From assembly GCF_007993815.1 (NCBI RefSeq), contig NZ_VJWE01000013.1, positions 62,001 to 126,000 of the forward strand: a DNA stretch of 64,000 bases, written 5' to 3'. Both the position numbers and the translations under genes were made by a program. Source of the stretch: Acidovorax delafieldii (GTDB lineage Bacteria; Pseudomonadota; Gammaproteobacteria; Burkholderiales; Burkholderiaceae_C). The notes beneath the pieces are model-generated. The model had not been told where the DNA came from and searched no databases. It was given only the letters and a program-made list of their open reading frames with translations. How positions within the stretch are numbered: position 1 is the stretch's first letter; every line of letters begins with the position of its first letter. This document shows positions 27,976 to 36,958 of this stretch, piece after piece.

Positions 27976-29556
27976 TCAGCGCCCCAGCCGGAACACGCTC
28001 ACGATCTCTGACAACCGCGCCGCCTGGTGCTTGAGGCTGTCGGCCGCCGCAGCGCTCTGCTCCACCAGGGCCGCATTCTGCTGGGTGACCTGGTCCAGCT
28101 GCATCACCGCCTCGCCCACCTGGCTGATGCCGATGGTCTGCTCGCCCGTGGCGCTGGAGATTTCGCCAATCAGGTCGCTCACCCGCTGCACCTGGGCGAC
28201 GATGTCTTCCATGCTCTGCCCGGCGTTGCTCACCAGCTGGGTGCCGTTCTCCACCTTCTCCACACTGGCACTGATCAGGGCCTTGATCTCCTTGGCCGCC
28301 TCGGCGCTGCGCTGGGCCAGGCTGCGCACCTCGCTGGCCACCACCGCAAACCCACGGCCCTGCTCGCCGGCGCGTGCGGCCTCCACCGCCGCGTTCAGCG
28401 CCAGGATGTTGGTCTGGAACGCGATGCCATCAATCACGCTGATGATGTCGGTTATTTTTCGGGACGCGGCCGAAATGTCCTGCATGGTGGTCACCACCTG
28501 TCCCACCACCTCGCCGCCCTTGACCGCCGCCTGCGATGCCGAGCCGGCCAGCGTGGCCGCCTTGCGCGCGGTGTCGGCGTTGTTCTTCACGGTGCTGGTG
28601 ATCTCTTCCATGGAGGCAGCCGTTTCCTCCAGGTTGCTGGCCTGTTCCTCGGTGCGCTGGCTCAGGTCGGCATTGCCCATCGCGATCTCGCTGGAGCCCG
28701 TGGCAATGCTGTCGCTGCTGTGCCGCACGTCGCCCACGATGCGCACCAGCGAGCTCTGCATGCCCTGCATGGCACGCATCATCTCGGCCACCTCGCCACG
28801 CCCTTGCACCTCGATGGGTTGGGACAGGTCACCCTCGCCAATGCGCTGCGCCACCGCGCTCACCGCCCCCAGCGAGCGGCGGATGCGCTGCACCACCACC
28901 CACGACAGCACCACCAGCAGCGCCAGCCCCGCCAAACCCGCCACCAGCACGGTCATGCGGTAGGACTGTATGAGCTCTGCCGCCTCGACCGCCTGCTCGG
29001 CCGAGCGGCGCACCTGGTAATCCACCATCTTGTCGGCCACGGCGTTGTATTTGTCCAGCACTGGCGCAAACGTGCCCAGCGCATAGGCGCGCGCCTGGGC
29101 CATGTCACCCGCCTTTTTCAGCTCCAGCGACTTGTCGCGCGACTCCAGGTACGACTTGCGGATGGTGGCCAGCTCTTCCTGGATGCGCAGGCCCTCCGGG
29201 CTGTTTTCCAGCTCGGTATAGCGCTTTTGCACCTTGCTGGTGTCGGCGGTGGTGGCGGCCACTGCCTCCTTGAAATAGTTCTGGAGGTCATCGCCCTCGG
29301 TCTGAGCGATGGAGAACACACGCGTGGAATTGACGGCGATGTTGCTGCGCCAGCGCAGCGCCAGTTGCAGTCGCTCCACCTGCTCGGTGGCCAGCTGATC
29401 CACGGTAGCCCCCAGGCGCTGCACACGCACCAGGCTCAGCGCCAGGACGACCACCAGCGCCAGCACCGCCACGCCCACAATCAACCCGATCTGCTGCGCC
29501 ACCGTCAGCTGGGTGCCCACGCCGCCCCGGCCGGCTTGCTGGATGTGCTGGGTCAT
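27976..29556 (-). CDS. Methyl-accepting chemotaxis protein
   Basis: The 526-residue chemoreceptor has membrane helix 1 at about 22-43, a periplasmic four-helix-bundle sensor (about 44-198), membrane helix 2 at about 201-222 and a HAMP domain (about 222-275). A long cytoplasmic signalling coiled coil follows, with the tip [20 protein letters not shown] that contacts CheA/CheW. Methylation regions are Glu/Gln-rich (for example [20 protein letters not shown]). It lacks the C-terminal pentapeptide for CheR tethering (it ends FRLGR). No chemotaxis operon is nearby. The ligand is unknown. Confidence 0.92.
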   Translation of the reverse strand: MTQHIQQAGRGGVGTQLTVAQQIGLIVGVAVLALVVVLALSLVRVQRLGATVDQLATEQVERLQLALRWRSNIAVNSTRVFSIAQTEGDDLQNYFKEAVAATTADTSKVQKRYTELENSPEGLRIQEELATIRKSYLESRDKSLELKKAGDMAQARAYALGTFAPVLDKYNAVADKMVDYQVRRSAEQAVEAAELIQSYRMTVLVAGLAGLALLVVLSWVVVQRIRRSLGAVSAVAQRIGEGDLSQPIEVQGRGEVAEMMRAMQGMQSSLVRIVGDVRHSSDSIATGSSEIAMGNADLSQRTEEQASNLEETAASMEEITSTVKNNADTARKAATLAGSASQAAVKGGEVVGQVVTTMQDISAASRKITDIISVIDGIAFQTNILALNAAVEAARAGEQGRGFAVVASEVRSLAQRSAEAAKEIKALISASVEKVENGTQLVSNAGQSMEDIVAQVQRVSDLIGEISSATGEQTIGISQVGEAVMQLDQVTQQNAALVEQSAAAADSLKHQAARLSEIVSVFRLGR

Positions 29557-29801
29557 CGCGTGTCCTTGTGTAAGTTTTGTATGACAAGGAAATGATCTGC
29601 CTGCGCAACCCGGTTGGCAACAGCGACAGGCGCAGGGAAACCCTTAGTTCCTCCTGTGCCGCCTGTCCTACACCCAGCACCCTTGCCTGCCTACAGCCAC
29701 CGCGCGGCCGGGCAGCGACAGTAGAGGCACAGGTCGAGCTTCAGCCGCTACCGCGGTTTGGGGACCACGGCCTGACTCCACAACCATCAAGGAATCTCGC
29801 C

Positions 29802-30041
29802 ATGAACATCCGTCACATTCTTCTTGCGACTACCTGCACTGCGGCCCTGGCACTGGGTGGTTGTGCATCCAACCCCACCAACGCCCAGGTCGGCACTGGC
29901 GTCGGCGCCGTGGTCGGCGGCGTTGCCGGTAACGCCATCTTCGGCGGCCCTGTGGGCACCATCGGCGGTGCCGCTGCCGGCGCCCTCATCGGCCATGAAG
30001 TGGGCGAAGACCGCGACCAACGCCGCCCTTACCGCCGTTAA
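29802..30041 (+). CDS. Small glycine-zipper lipoprotein
   Basis: The 79-residue protein has a lipobox LGGC (18-21) after a short signal, then a glycine-zipper helix pair (GVGAVVGGVAGNAIFGG and GGAAAGALIGHEVGED) and a charged Arg-rich tail. It resembles osmotically inducible or YMGG-like small lipoproteins, and membrane association is likely. The ATG at 29802 is preceded by AAGGA at a good distance. A 20-bp perfect hairpin terminator follows. Confidence 0.8.
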   Translation: MNIRHILLATTCTAALALGGCASNPTNAQVGTGVGAVVGGVAGNAIFGGPVGTIGGAAAGALIGHEVGEDRDQRRPYRR

Positions 30042-30086
30042 GCCTCTGGGACGTCCCTCCCCGCCCAGAGCGCTGATCTGGGCATA

Positions 30087-30131
30087 AAAAGAGCGACAGG
30101 CGCATGTAAAACATGCGCCTGTCGCTCTTTT
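30087..30131. terminator. Very strong bidirectional terminator
   Basis: A perfect 20-bp stem (30087-30106 with 30112-30131) closes a five-base loop. The arms begin AAAAGAGCGACAGG and end CTGTCGCTCTTTT, so both strands give a U-tract. It lies between the glycine-zipper gene and the convergent DedA gene. Confidence 0.92.
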
Positions 30132-30154
30132 ATTTGTAGCAAATTCGCAGTCTG

Positions 30155-30802
30155 TCAGGCTGTGCGGGCCTGGCGCCCGGCGCGCCAGGCGCCAAAGATG
30201 GCGATCAGGCCCGGCACAAAAATCATCGCCCAGATGATCTTGTCCAGGTTCTCCTTGACCCACGCAAAGTTGCCGAAGAAGTACCCGGCCGTGGCAATGC
30301 CCAGCACCCACAGCAGCGCCCCGCCCACGTTGTAGGCGGTGAACTTGGCGCGATTCATTTCCGCCACGCCCGCCACGAAGGGCGCAAACGTGCGGATGAA
30401 GGGCATGAAACGCGCAATCACGATGGTGATGCCACCGTAGCGCTCGTAAAACTCATGCGCCTGGTTGAACGCCCGGCGGTTGAACCAGCGCGAATCCTCC
30501 CACTGGAACACCTTGGGGCCAAAGTAGCGGCCGATGGAGTAGTTGCACTGGTCGCCCAAGATGGCCGCCGCCAGCAGCACCGCGCACGCCAGCGGAAAGC
30601 TCATCATGCCGGCACCACACAGCGCGCCCACGATGAACAGCAGCGAGTCGCCCGGCAAAAAAGGCATCACCACCAGGCCTGTTTCGACAAACACAATGGC
30701 AAACAGCAGGGCGTACACCCACATGCCATAGGCCTGCACAAACGCCTCCAGATACTTGTCCACATGCAGGATGAAGTCGATGAGAAAAGTGACAAGTTCC
30801 AT
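30155..30802 (-). CDS. DedA-family inner membrane protein
   Basis: The 215-residue protein belongs to the DedA/SNARE-associated (VTT) family. Family marks are FVETGLVVMPFLPGDSLLF, the reentrant-loop segment ILGDQCNYSIGRYFG and the ARFMPFIRTFAPFVAGVAEM motif with conserved Arg residues. Some DedA proteins flip undecaprenyl phosphate or other phospholipids; the role here is inferred from the family. The ATG at 30802 gives MELVTFLIDFILHVD, a usual DedA start. It is divergent from mutL, 108 bases away. Confidence 0.9.
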   Translation of the reverse strand: MELVTFLIDFILHVDKYLEAFVQAYGMWVYALLFAIVFVETGLVVMPFLPGDSLLFIVGALCGAGMMSFPLACAVLLAAAILGDQCNYSIGRYFGPKVFQWEDSRWFNRRAFNQAHEFYERYGGITIVIARFMPFIRTFAPFVAGVAEMNRAKFTAYNVGGALLWVLGIATAGYFFGNFAWVKENLDKIIWAMIFVPGLIAIFGAWRAGRQARTA

Positions 30803-30910
30803 AAAAAGACGGGCCCGGGCGCGGCGCGGAAAAAAGGTGGGCGCATTATCCCCATCACGCCCCACCCCAGCCCGATACCCCTGCGCAGCCCCCGCCCTAA
30901 AATCCGGTGG

Positions 30911-32986
30911 GTGAACGACACCACCCCCTTCCTCGCAGCGGCGCAGCCCGCCTCCAGCCCCCCCACCGCCACGCGCCGCCCCATCCGCGATCTGCCCGAT
31001 GAACTCATCAGCCAGATTGCTGCGGGTGAAGTGGTGGAGCGCCCCGCTTCGGTGGTGCGCGAGCTGGTGGACAACGCGCTCGATGCGGGTGCCACGCAGA
31101 TCACCGTGCGCCTGTCGGCCGGTGGCGTGCGGCTGATCACCGTGGAGGACGATGGCGGCGGCATCCCGCAAGAAGAGCTGCCTGTGGCCCTGCGCCGCCA
31201 CGCCACCAGCAAGATCACCAACCTGAACGACCTGGAGACCGTCGCCACCATGGGCTTTCGGGGCGAGGCACTGGCAGCGATTGCGTCGGTGTCGGAGATG
31301 GCCCTGCTCTCGCGCCCCGCCGCGCAGGCCAGCGCCTTCTTGCTGGACGCCCGCAGTGGTGAGCTGCGCCCCGCCGCGCGCAGCACCGGCACCACAGTGG
31401 AGGTGAAGGAACTGTTCTTCTCCACGCCCGCGCGCCGCAAGTTCTTGAAGACCGACGCCACCGAGCTGGCGCACTGCATTGAATCGGTGCGCCGCCACGC
31501 ACTGGCGCGGCCCGATGTGGGCTTTGCCATCTGGCACGAAGGCAAGCTGGTGGAGCAGTGGCGCGCGACCTTCGTGCCCGGCCAGGATGCCCATGACGCG
31601 CTAGCCCGCCGCCTGTCGGACGTGCTGGGCGAAGACTTCGTCACCCAGTCGGTCGCCGTGCAGCACCGCGTGGGCCCGGTCACCGTCACCGGCCGCGCAG
31701 GCCTGCCCGACGCGGCGCGCTCGCGGCCCGACCACCAGTATTGCTACGTCAACGGCCGCTTCGTGCGCGACAAGGTCCTCACGCACGCGGCCCGCAGCGC
31801 CTACGAGGACGTGCTGCACGGCCACAAGCAGCCCATTTATGCGCTGTATGTCGAGATCGACCCGGCGCGTGTGGACGTGAACGTGCACCCCACCAAGATC
31901 GAGGTGCGCTTTCGCGACAGCCGCGAGGTGCACCAGGCCGTGCGCCATGCGGTGGAAAACGCGCTGGCTGCGCCACGGGCTGCCGCATTGGCAGCGGCTG
32001 CGGCGGCACCCAACCCCTCCGCAGCCGGTGATGGGGAGCATTTCAAGCCCCAGACGCCCCAAGCGCCGGTGTGGAATGCCCAGGCCGCTATCAAATTTGA
32101 AGAACGTGGTCACCGTGTGGAAGACCTGCAGGCTCTGTGGGGGTCGCGCAGTGCGACGCCTGCCGGCCCCGTGGCAGACCCCGCATCGGGCGAGGCCGTG
32201 GGCGGTTTGTGGGCGCCCTCAGCCCAGGCAGATGCGCCCGCAGCATGGGCAACGCCTGCCGCATCCCATGCATCTGACACGCCCTGGGACGGTGCGCCCT
32301 CCGCACAGACGGCCGCTCCGGTTGCAGGCACCCCCACCGAGCCCCCGGCCAGCAACCCACCCACGGCCTGGCCTGTGGGCCGCGATGGCAACGAAACCGC
32401 CTGGCCCCTGGGCAAGGCCGTGGCCCAGTTGCACGGCGTGTACATCCTGGCCGAAAATGCCCAGGGCATGGTGGTGGTGGACATGCATGCCGCCCACGAG
32501 CGCATCGTCTACGAACGCCTGAAGGCCCAGGTGGACAGCGGCGCGCGCATTGCCAGCCAACCCTTGCTGATCCCCGCCACCTTCGCCGCCACGCCGCAGG
32601 AAGTCGCCACGGCCGAAGAGTCTGCCGACGTGCTGGCCACGCTAGGCCTGGAGGTGGTGCCCTTCTCGCCCAAGACGCTGGCCGTGCGCGCCGTGCCCAC
32701 CACGTTGGCGCAGGGCGACCCGGTGGAGCTGGCCCGCAGCGTGCTGGCCGAGCTGGCCGCCCACGACGCCACCACCGTGGTGCAACGCGCCCGCAATGAA
32801 ATCCTGGGCACGATGGCCTGCCACGGTGCCGTGCGGGCCAACCGCAAGCTCACCACCGACGAGATGAACGCCCTGCTGCGCCAAATGGAAACCACCGACC
32901 GCTCCGACCAGTGCAACCACGGCCGCCCCACCTGGCGGCAGTTGAGCATGAAGGAGCTGGATGCGCTGTTCCTGCGCGGACGGTAG
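30911..32986 (+). CDS. mutL: DNA mismatch repair protein MutL, endonuclease-type
   Basis: The 691-residue protein has the GHKL ATPase domain (about 30-340): IAAGEVVERPASVVRELVDN, DDGGGI, GFRGEALAAIASV, and FVNGR-like YCYVNGRFVRD. An Ala/Pro-rich linker (about 345-500) follows. The C-terminal dimerisation domain has DMHAAHERIVYE at about 524, the metal-dependent endonuclease motif DxHAxxExxxxE, plus ACHGAVRA, CNHGRPT and a final FLRGR. E. coli MutL lacks this nuclease motif, so repair here is probably not directed by MutH. The start is a GTG with TAAAAT ending seven bases upstream and no Shine-Dalgarno sequence. Confidence 0.92.
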   Translation: MNDTTPFLAAAQPASSPPTATRRPIRDLPDELISQIAAGEVVERPASVVRELVDNALDAGATQITVRLSAGGVRLITVEDDGGGIPQEELPVALRRHATSKITNLNDLETVATMGFRGEALAAIASVSEMALLSRPAAQASAFLLDARSGELRPAARSTGTTVEVKELFFSTPARRKFLKTDATELAHCIESVRRHALARPDVGFAIWHEGKLVEQWRATFVPGQDAHDALARRLSDVLGEDFVTQSVAVQHRVGPVTVTGRAGLPDAARSRPDHQYCYVNGRFVRDKVLTHAARSAYEDVLHGHKQPIYALYVEIDPARVDVNVHPTKIEVRFRDSREVHQAVRHAVENALAAPRAAALAAAAAAPNPSAAGDGEHFKPQTPQAPVWNAQAAIKFEERGHRVEDLQALWGSRSATPAGPVADPASGEAVGGLWAPSAQADAPAAWATPAASHASDTPWDGAPSAQTAAPVAGTPTEPPASNPPTAWPVGRDGNETAWPLGKAVAQLHGVYILAENAQGMVVVDMHAAHERIVYERLKAQVDSGARIASQPLLIPATFAATPQEVATAEESADVLATLGLEVVPFSPKTLAVRAVPTTLAQGDPVELARSVLAELAAHDATTVVQRARNEILGTMACHGAVRANRKLTTDEMNALLRQMETTDRSDQCNHGRPTWRQLSMKELDALFLRGR

Positions 32987-33053
32987 CGGCGGGCACTTCC
33001 CCGCCCGCGACATAGCCAGAGCCTTTTCCTCCAGCCATTGCCCACCGCCCTCC

Positions 33054-33740
33054 ATGACCCAGCACCGCTACCACCGTACCACCCACGCCACCGCATCGCG
33101 CATGCTGGCAGCCACCACCACCCTGTGCGTGGCCTGGTCCGCCCACGCCGGGCGCCCTCTGTCCGTGGACGATGCAGGCGTTGACGAGGTGGGCCATGGT
33201 CACGTCGAAGTGTGGTGGGAGGGCCAGCGCGGCCAGCCTGGCACGGTGTACATGGCCCCTGCCTTCACCCCCATGGCAGGACTGGAGCTGGGCGCCGTGC
33301 TGGCGCGTGACCGCAACGAACGCCACACCTTGCAAGGCGTGCAGGCCAAGTGGCTGTGGAGCCCCGCGCAAGAGCAGGGCTGCAACGCAGGCAGCAGTGC
33401 CGGTGTCGTGCACCGGCGCCAGAGTACCGGGCAAAGCGCGGGCAGCGTGGTGGCGCTCAACCTCATCGGCACATGCGCCGCGACCTGGGGCGTGGTCAAC
33501 GCCAACCTGGGCAGCCAGCGCGAGCGCGGCCAGTCCTGGCGCGCCACCTGGGGCGCCTCGGTGGAACGCAGCTGGGGTGCCATCACGCCGCACCTGGAGG
33601 CCTTTGGCACCCAAGGCAGCGCCCCCGCCTTTCAGACGGGTGCACGGTGGGAGTGGGCGCCTGGCAAGCAGCTCGACGCTACCGTGGGCCGCCAGCAAGG
33701 TCGCACCTTGTTGAGCCTGGGGTTTGCGCTGGGGTTCTGA
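33054..33740 (+). CDS. Hypothetical exported protein, probably a small outer-membrane beta-barrel
   Basis: The 228-residue protein has a signal peptide ending SAHAG (about residue 32), then alternating strands such as HVEVWWEGQRGQPGTVYMAP, GLELGAVLARDR and SWRATWGASVERSWG. It ends in an aromatic residue (LSLGFALGF), typical of outer-membrane beta-barrels. I do not recognise a named family. It lies 67 bases after mutL on the same strand and is probably not functionally linked to it. Confidence 0.6.
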   Translation: MTQHRYHRTTHATASRMLAATTTLCVAWSAHAGRPLSVDDAGVDEVGHGHVEVWWEGQRGQPGTVYMAPAFTPMAGLELGAVLARDRNERHTLQGVQAKWLWSPAQEQGCNAGSSAGVVHRRQSTGQSAGSVVALNLIGTCAATWGVVNANLGSQRERGQSWRATWGASVERSWGAITPHLEAFGTQGSAPAFQTGARWEWAPGKQLDATVGRQQGRTLLSLGFALGF

Positions 33741-33830
33741 CCCGACGCAGCGCCGCATAAAACCGCAGCTACTGCCGCCCCGCCCAGCATCCTCTTGCCC
33801 CCACCGGCAAAGAGCAGGGGGACAAGCCGC

Positions 33831-35705
33831 TCAGGGCAAGGCGCGCGCCGCTGCGGACACGTCGCATTGCAGCGCTACCGGAGGCGTCGCCACGGTAATG
33901 GAAGCACCTGGCCACGCCGGCAGCAAGGACCACTCCAGCGTGTAGTAGTTGCTGCCCATGTACCTGAAGTGCTCGGCGCGCGGCGGCACACTGGAGCTGG
34001 CCTGCACCAAGGACCAGCCCTCCGGCAGGGGCAGCACCGTCTCGTCGGTGCATCGCAGGGCCACGCGGAGCACGGCAGGCCCCGGTGCACTGATCTGTAG
34101 CGCAATACCCTCGCGGTGCGTGGCTGGCGCAAACGTCATGTAGTCCAGCCGTTCTTCGGTAAAGACATTGCCACCTTCGCGGCCGTTGACGCGCAAAGGC
34201 AGCGGCGCGAAGGCATACACCGCCGCACCGGGCAGCGCGGCCACGGGCGCAAGCCCTTGGGTAAATGCCGACTGCACCGCCTGGGCCTGGGGTTCGATCA
34301 GGTATTGCGTGACCAAAGCGCCCCCCGCAGCGGCCTGGCACCTGGCGTCGAACTGGCGGTTCGTCATATCGCGCACCAGCATCCAGTACAGGCCCCGAAG
34401 CTGGCTCTGGCAGAGGGATTCGGAGTCCACATAGTCCTGCATGGCGCGCAGGTACCGGAAGCTGAAAGAAGGCGCCCAGCGCTGCGGTCCCGGGATGCGC
34501 GGAAAGAACGACACGTTGGCCCCGAGGTCCAGCTTGCCCAGCACCTCGAACTGCCGGTACAGCGCCCATTGCCCGCCCAACGCCACTACGCCGACAGCAG
34601 CCATCGCTACAAGCCAGGCTGCCGCGCTGCGAGCCCACCGCGCACTGGCACCGGCCCAGCCATAGGCTGCCAACAAAGACATCCAGGGCTGGATCACGTC
34701 CAGGTACCAGAACGCGCCAAACGGCAGCAGCAGCATGGCCATACTCCACCACACCAGCACCGCCGCGGCCACCCAGCGCATGGCGGGAGACCGGGCGGCC
34801 CGAACCAGCCCCAGCAACACTCCCACAAGCAACACTCCCAGCAGCGCCGCGGCGGCGGCGGTCACCATGGGCAGGGCAGGCTCAATGCCTGCCACCATGT
34901 GGTAGGGCATGGCCAGTGCATCCCACCATTTGCCCGGGCTCAATAGCCGGCCAGCGAGCGCCGCCCAGCCCGCCTCGGACGGTGGCGGCGGAGCCGCCAC
35001 CACACGCTCGATGCTCCAGGGCTTGGCCCACAACGCCCACCACGCCGTCAGCGCCAGCACCACGCCGATGCCAGCCCACGTGCCACGCTGGCGCAGCACG
35101 GCGGGATGGACCACGGCAAACAGCCCCATGACCAGCGCCAGCAACGCGGCCGAGGGGTGAACCTGCAGCAGTACGAACATCGCCAGCACGAGCGCAAACC
35201 AACCTGTGTTCGGCCGGTGCAGGGCCCGCACCCACAGCGCCAGTACCAGGCTGGACAGCCCCATCACCAGCGCCGGATTCCAGGCACTGTGGGTGTATAC
35301 GCTGCCAAAGATGGGCATGCACAGCGCTACATAGGCCAACGCAACGCGGCTTCCCAGGTGCGTGCGGAGCATGGTCCATGCCCAGCCGATGCAGGCCACG
35401 TTGAAGAACCCGAAGGCGGCAAAGATGCTGACCTCGCTGTCCACCACCAGCAGGGGCAGGCCCAGCAGGTAATAAAACCCCGGGGGAAGAAAAAACCGAC
35501 CGTTGAACGGGGTGCTGCTCTGGGGCCACTGGCCGCGGTGCAACCACTGGCGCACTGTGTCCACGTCGCGAATCTGGTCGGGGCCATGGAAAGTGAGGTC
35601 GCAGTAATACAGCTGCAGGAAACCGAATCCCAGCAACAGCAGCACGGCCAACCAGTCGCAGGGCTGTGCGCGCTGCACCGGGGAGGAAGCAGAGGGTGCG
35701 GTCAT
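33831..35705 (-). CDS. GT-C type membrane glycosyltransferase-like protein (GT39/ArnT-like)
   Basis: The 624-residue protein has about ten to twelve membrane helices in the first 420 residues and a periplasmic C-terminal domain of some 200 residues. The first periplasmic loop holds HGPDQIRDVD, fitting the acidic catalytic loop of GT-C enzymes that use polyprenyl-phosphate sugars; PHRP-like and WNPALVMGLSSLVLALW segments follow. The acceptor is unknown. It starts at the ATG 35705; the longer frame to 35834 is less likely. It stands next to a SAM methyltransferase across a low-GC gap, so both may belong to a glycan-related patch. Confidence 0.7.
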   Translation of the reverse strand: MTAPSASSPVQRAQPCDWLAVLLLLGFGFLQLYYCDLTFHGPDQIRDVDTVRQWLHRGQWPQSSTPFNGRFFLPPGFYYLLGLPLLVVDSEVSIFAAFGFFNVACIGWAWTMLRTHLGSRVALAYVALCMPIFGSVYTHSAWNPALVMGLSSLVLALWVRALHRPNTGWFALVLAMFVLLQVHPSAALLALVMGLFAVVHPAVLRQRGTWAGIGVVLALTAWWALWAKPWSIERVVAAPPPPSEAGWAALAGRLLSPGKWWDALAMPYHMVAGIEPALPMVTAAAAALLGVLLVGVLLGLVRAARSPAMRWVAAAVLVWWSMAMLLLPFGAFWYLDVIQPWMSLLAAYGWAGASARWARSAAAWLVAMAAVGVVALGGQWALYRQFEVLGKLDLGANVSFFPRIPGPQRWAPSFSFRYLRAMQDYVDSESLCQSQLRGLYWMLVRDMTNRQFDARCQAAAGGALVTQYLIEPQAQAVQSAFTQGLAPVAALPGAAVYAFAPLPLRVNGREGGNVFTEERLDYMTFAPATHREGIALQISAPGPAVLRVALRCTDETVLPLPEGWSLVQASSSVPPRAEHFRYMGSNYYTLEWSLLPAWPGASITVATPPVALQCDVSAAARALP

Positions 35706-36087
35706 GGAAGAGAAAATCGACTTGGTGGGCTGACGCCGCAGCTGACGTGCCGGGAACGCGCTGGCGGAAATAGGGGCGAACAACCTGAAAATGCGAAGTC
35801 CCGCATAAGGCGCGCCAAATCGGGAAGAATACAACGCAAAACTCGGCGATAGCGCCAGCCCCCTGCAGCAGCGTTGGTCTTATGCAAATGGGTCCCACGC
35901 ATTGGCTGCCAGGGACTACCTCACTGAACACACGAAAAATCTCGATCTTGAAAACTGCAATCACATCCCTCATCCGCAGATTGGTAGGCACGCCGGGCCT
36001 TGACAGCCGGCTAGCAAGTATTGAACTGGCTCTTCAACAAAAAAAGAAGTACCCGTAGCACCCGCAGCACGTTCGCTCTGCGGATCC
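35706..36087. other. Non-coding gap of about 380 bases, lower GC
   Basis: I find no convincing gene here. The stretch is visibly richer in A and T than its surroundings. It contains a perfect -35-like TTGACA at 36000-36005 without a clear -10 partner, and a TTG-started short frame from 36021 that may be the true N-terminus of the following methyltransferase (see findings). Confidence 0.5.
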
Positions 36088-36840
36088 ATGACCGAGGTGC
36101 GCAAAACCGTTGCAGACAATTTCATTGCGGGCCACGGGTTGGAAATCGGTGCCTTCGCTTCGCCCCTGCCAGTGCCCGACGCGGCTCGCGTAACTTATGT
36201 GGACAAATACAACCTGGAAGACTTGGACGCGAATCACAAGGTGGCTGGCTTATCGCTGGGGGATTTTGGGGTCGATCTGAGCACCGTGATCCGCCCGGAC
36301 ATCGTGGACGATGGCGAATGCCTTGCGAAAGTGGGGGACTACTCACAGGACTTCGTGATTGCCAACCATGTCCTGGAGCATTTTGAAGATCCGATAAGGG
36401 GCTTTCGCAACATGCTCAGAGTGTTGAAACACGGAGGCATCCTGTATTTGAGCCTGCCCGAAATGCGGCATAGCTTTGACAGCGTCCGACAACCCACGCC
36501 CTTTGAGCACCTTCAACGAGACTATGAGGAGGGGCCTGCCTGGTCGCGGGATTCGGCCTATGCCGAGTTTGCAAAGATCTTTGCGGCCAACGGAATGGAC
36601 AAAGGGCTTTTCCCACGCCACAGCGGCGCGGCGCTAAAGCAGTTCGAAAATGAAGTAGCCCAGGAATTGAATGCAGCCGACTACAGCATTCACTTTCACG
36701 CCTGGACCATGGAGGGCATGGTGGACATGTTCTCCAGGATCAAGCCCCTGTACCGCCTCGCTTACGAGACACGGCTGATTCTGAAAAACAAGGAAGAAGT
36801 GATCTTCATCTTTGAAAAAGCGGTGCCTCATATTGCGTAG
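36088..36840 (+). CDS. Class I SAM-dependent methyltransferase
   Basis: The 250-residue protein has a Rossmann-type methyltransferase core: the SAM loop GLEIGAFASPLPVP, the acidic YVDKYNLEDLD, DFVIANHVLEHFEDPIRGF (motif II) and VLKHGGILYLSLPEMRHSFD. The substrate is unknown; similar proteins lie in polysaccharide and surface-glycan loci. The ATG at 36088 gives a complete core, but no Shine-Dalgarno sequence precedes it. The frame stays open upstream to 36025, so the real N-terminus may be longer or shifted at an A7 run. Base composition is lower in GC than the neighbours, suggesting transfer. Confidence 0.75.
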   Translation: MTEVRKTVADNFIAGHGLEIGAFASPLPVPDAARVTYVDKYNLEDLDANHKVAGLSLGDFGVDLSTVIRPDIVDDGECLAKVGDYSQDFVIANHVLEHFEDPIRGFRNMLRVLKHGGILYLSLPEMRHSFDSVRQPTPFEHLQRDYEEGPAWSRDSAYAEFAKIFAANGMDKGLFPRHSGAALKQFENEVAQELNAADYSIHFHAWTMEGMVDMFSRIKPLYRLAYETRLILKNKEEVIFIFEKAVPHIA

Positions 36841-36877
36841 ATTTCAGGCACAGGCTCTTTCATTCTTTCGCCGCCCA

Positions 36878-36904
36878 TAAAAGAAAGCGCCTCTCGGCGC
36901 TTTC
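36878..36904 (-). terminator. Rho-independent terminator after glpQ
   Basis: On the minus strand GAAAGCGCC-GAGA-GGCGCTTTC (36904-36883) is followed by TTTTATGGG. It lies 55 bases after the glpQ stop and also near the end of the convergent methyltransferase gene. Confidence 0.75.
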
Positions 36905-36958
36905 CTGCGGGTAGCTCTTGGGGATTGCAGCCGGGCGGTGCGCCCCCGGGCGAGGGTG

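Noticed and set aside
28027..29595. Plus-strand frame of 522 codons opposite the chemoreceptor
   Set aside because: It is an antisense shadow of a clear MCP.
32085..32110. GCTATCAAATTTGA in the mutL linker as another repeat copy
   Set aside because: Only one core is present; the TAGCGC end is missing and the similarity is too short.
36000..36028. Sigma-70 promoter with TTGACA before the methyltransferase
   Set aside because: The -35 is perfect, but at 16-18 bases there is no acceptable -10, so it is not listed as a promoter.
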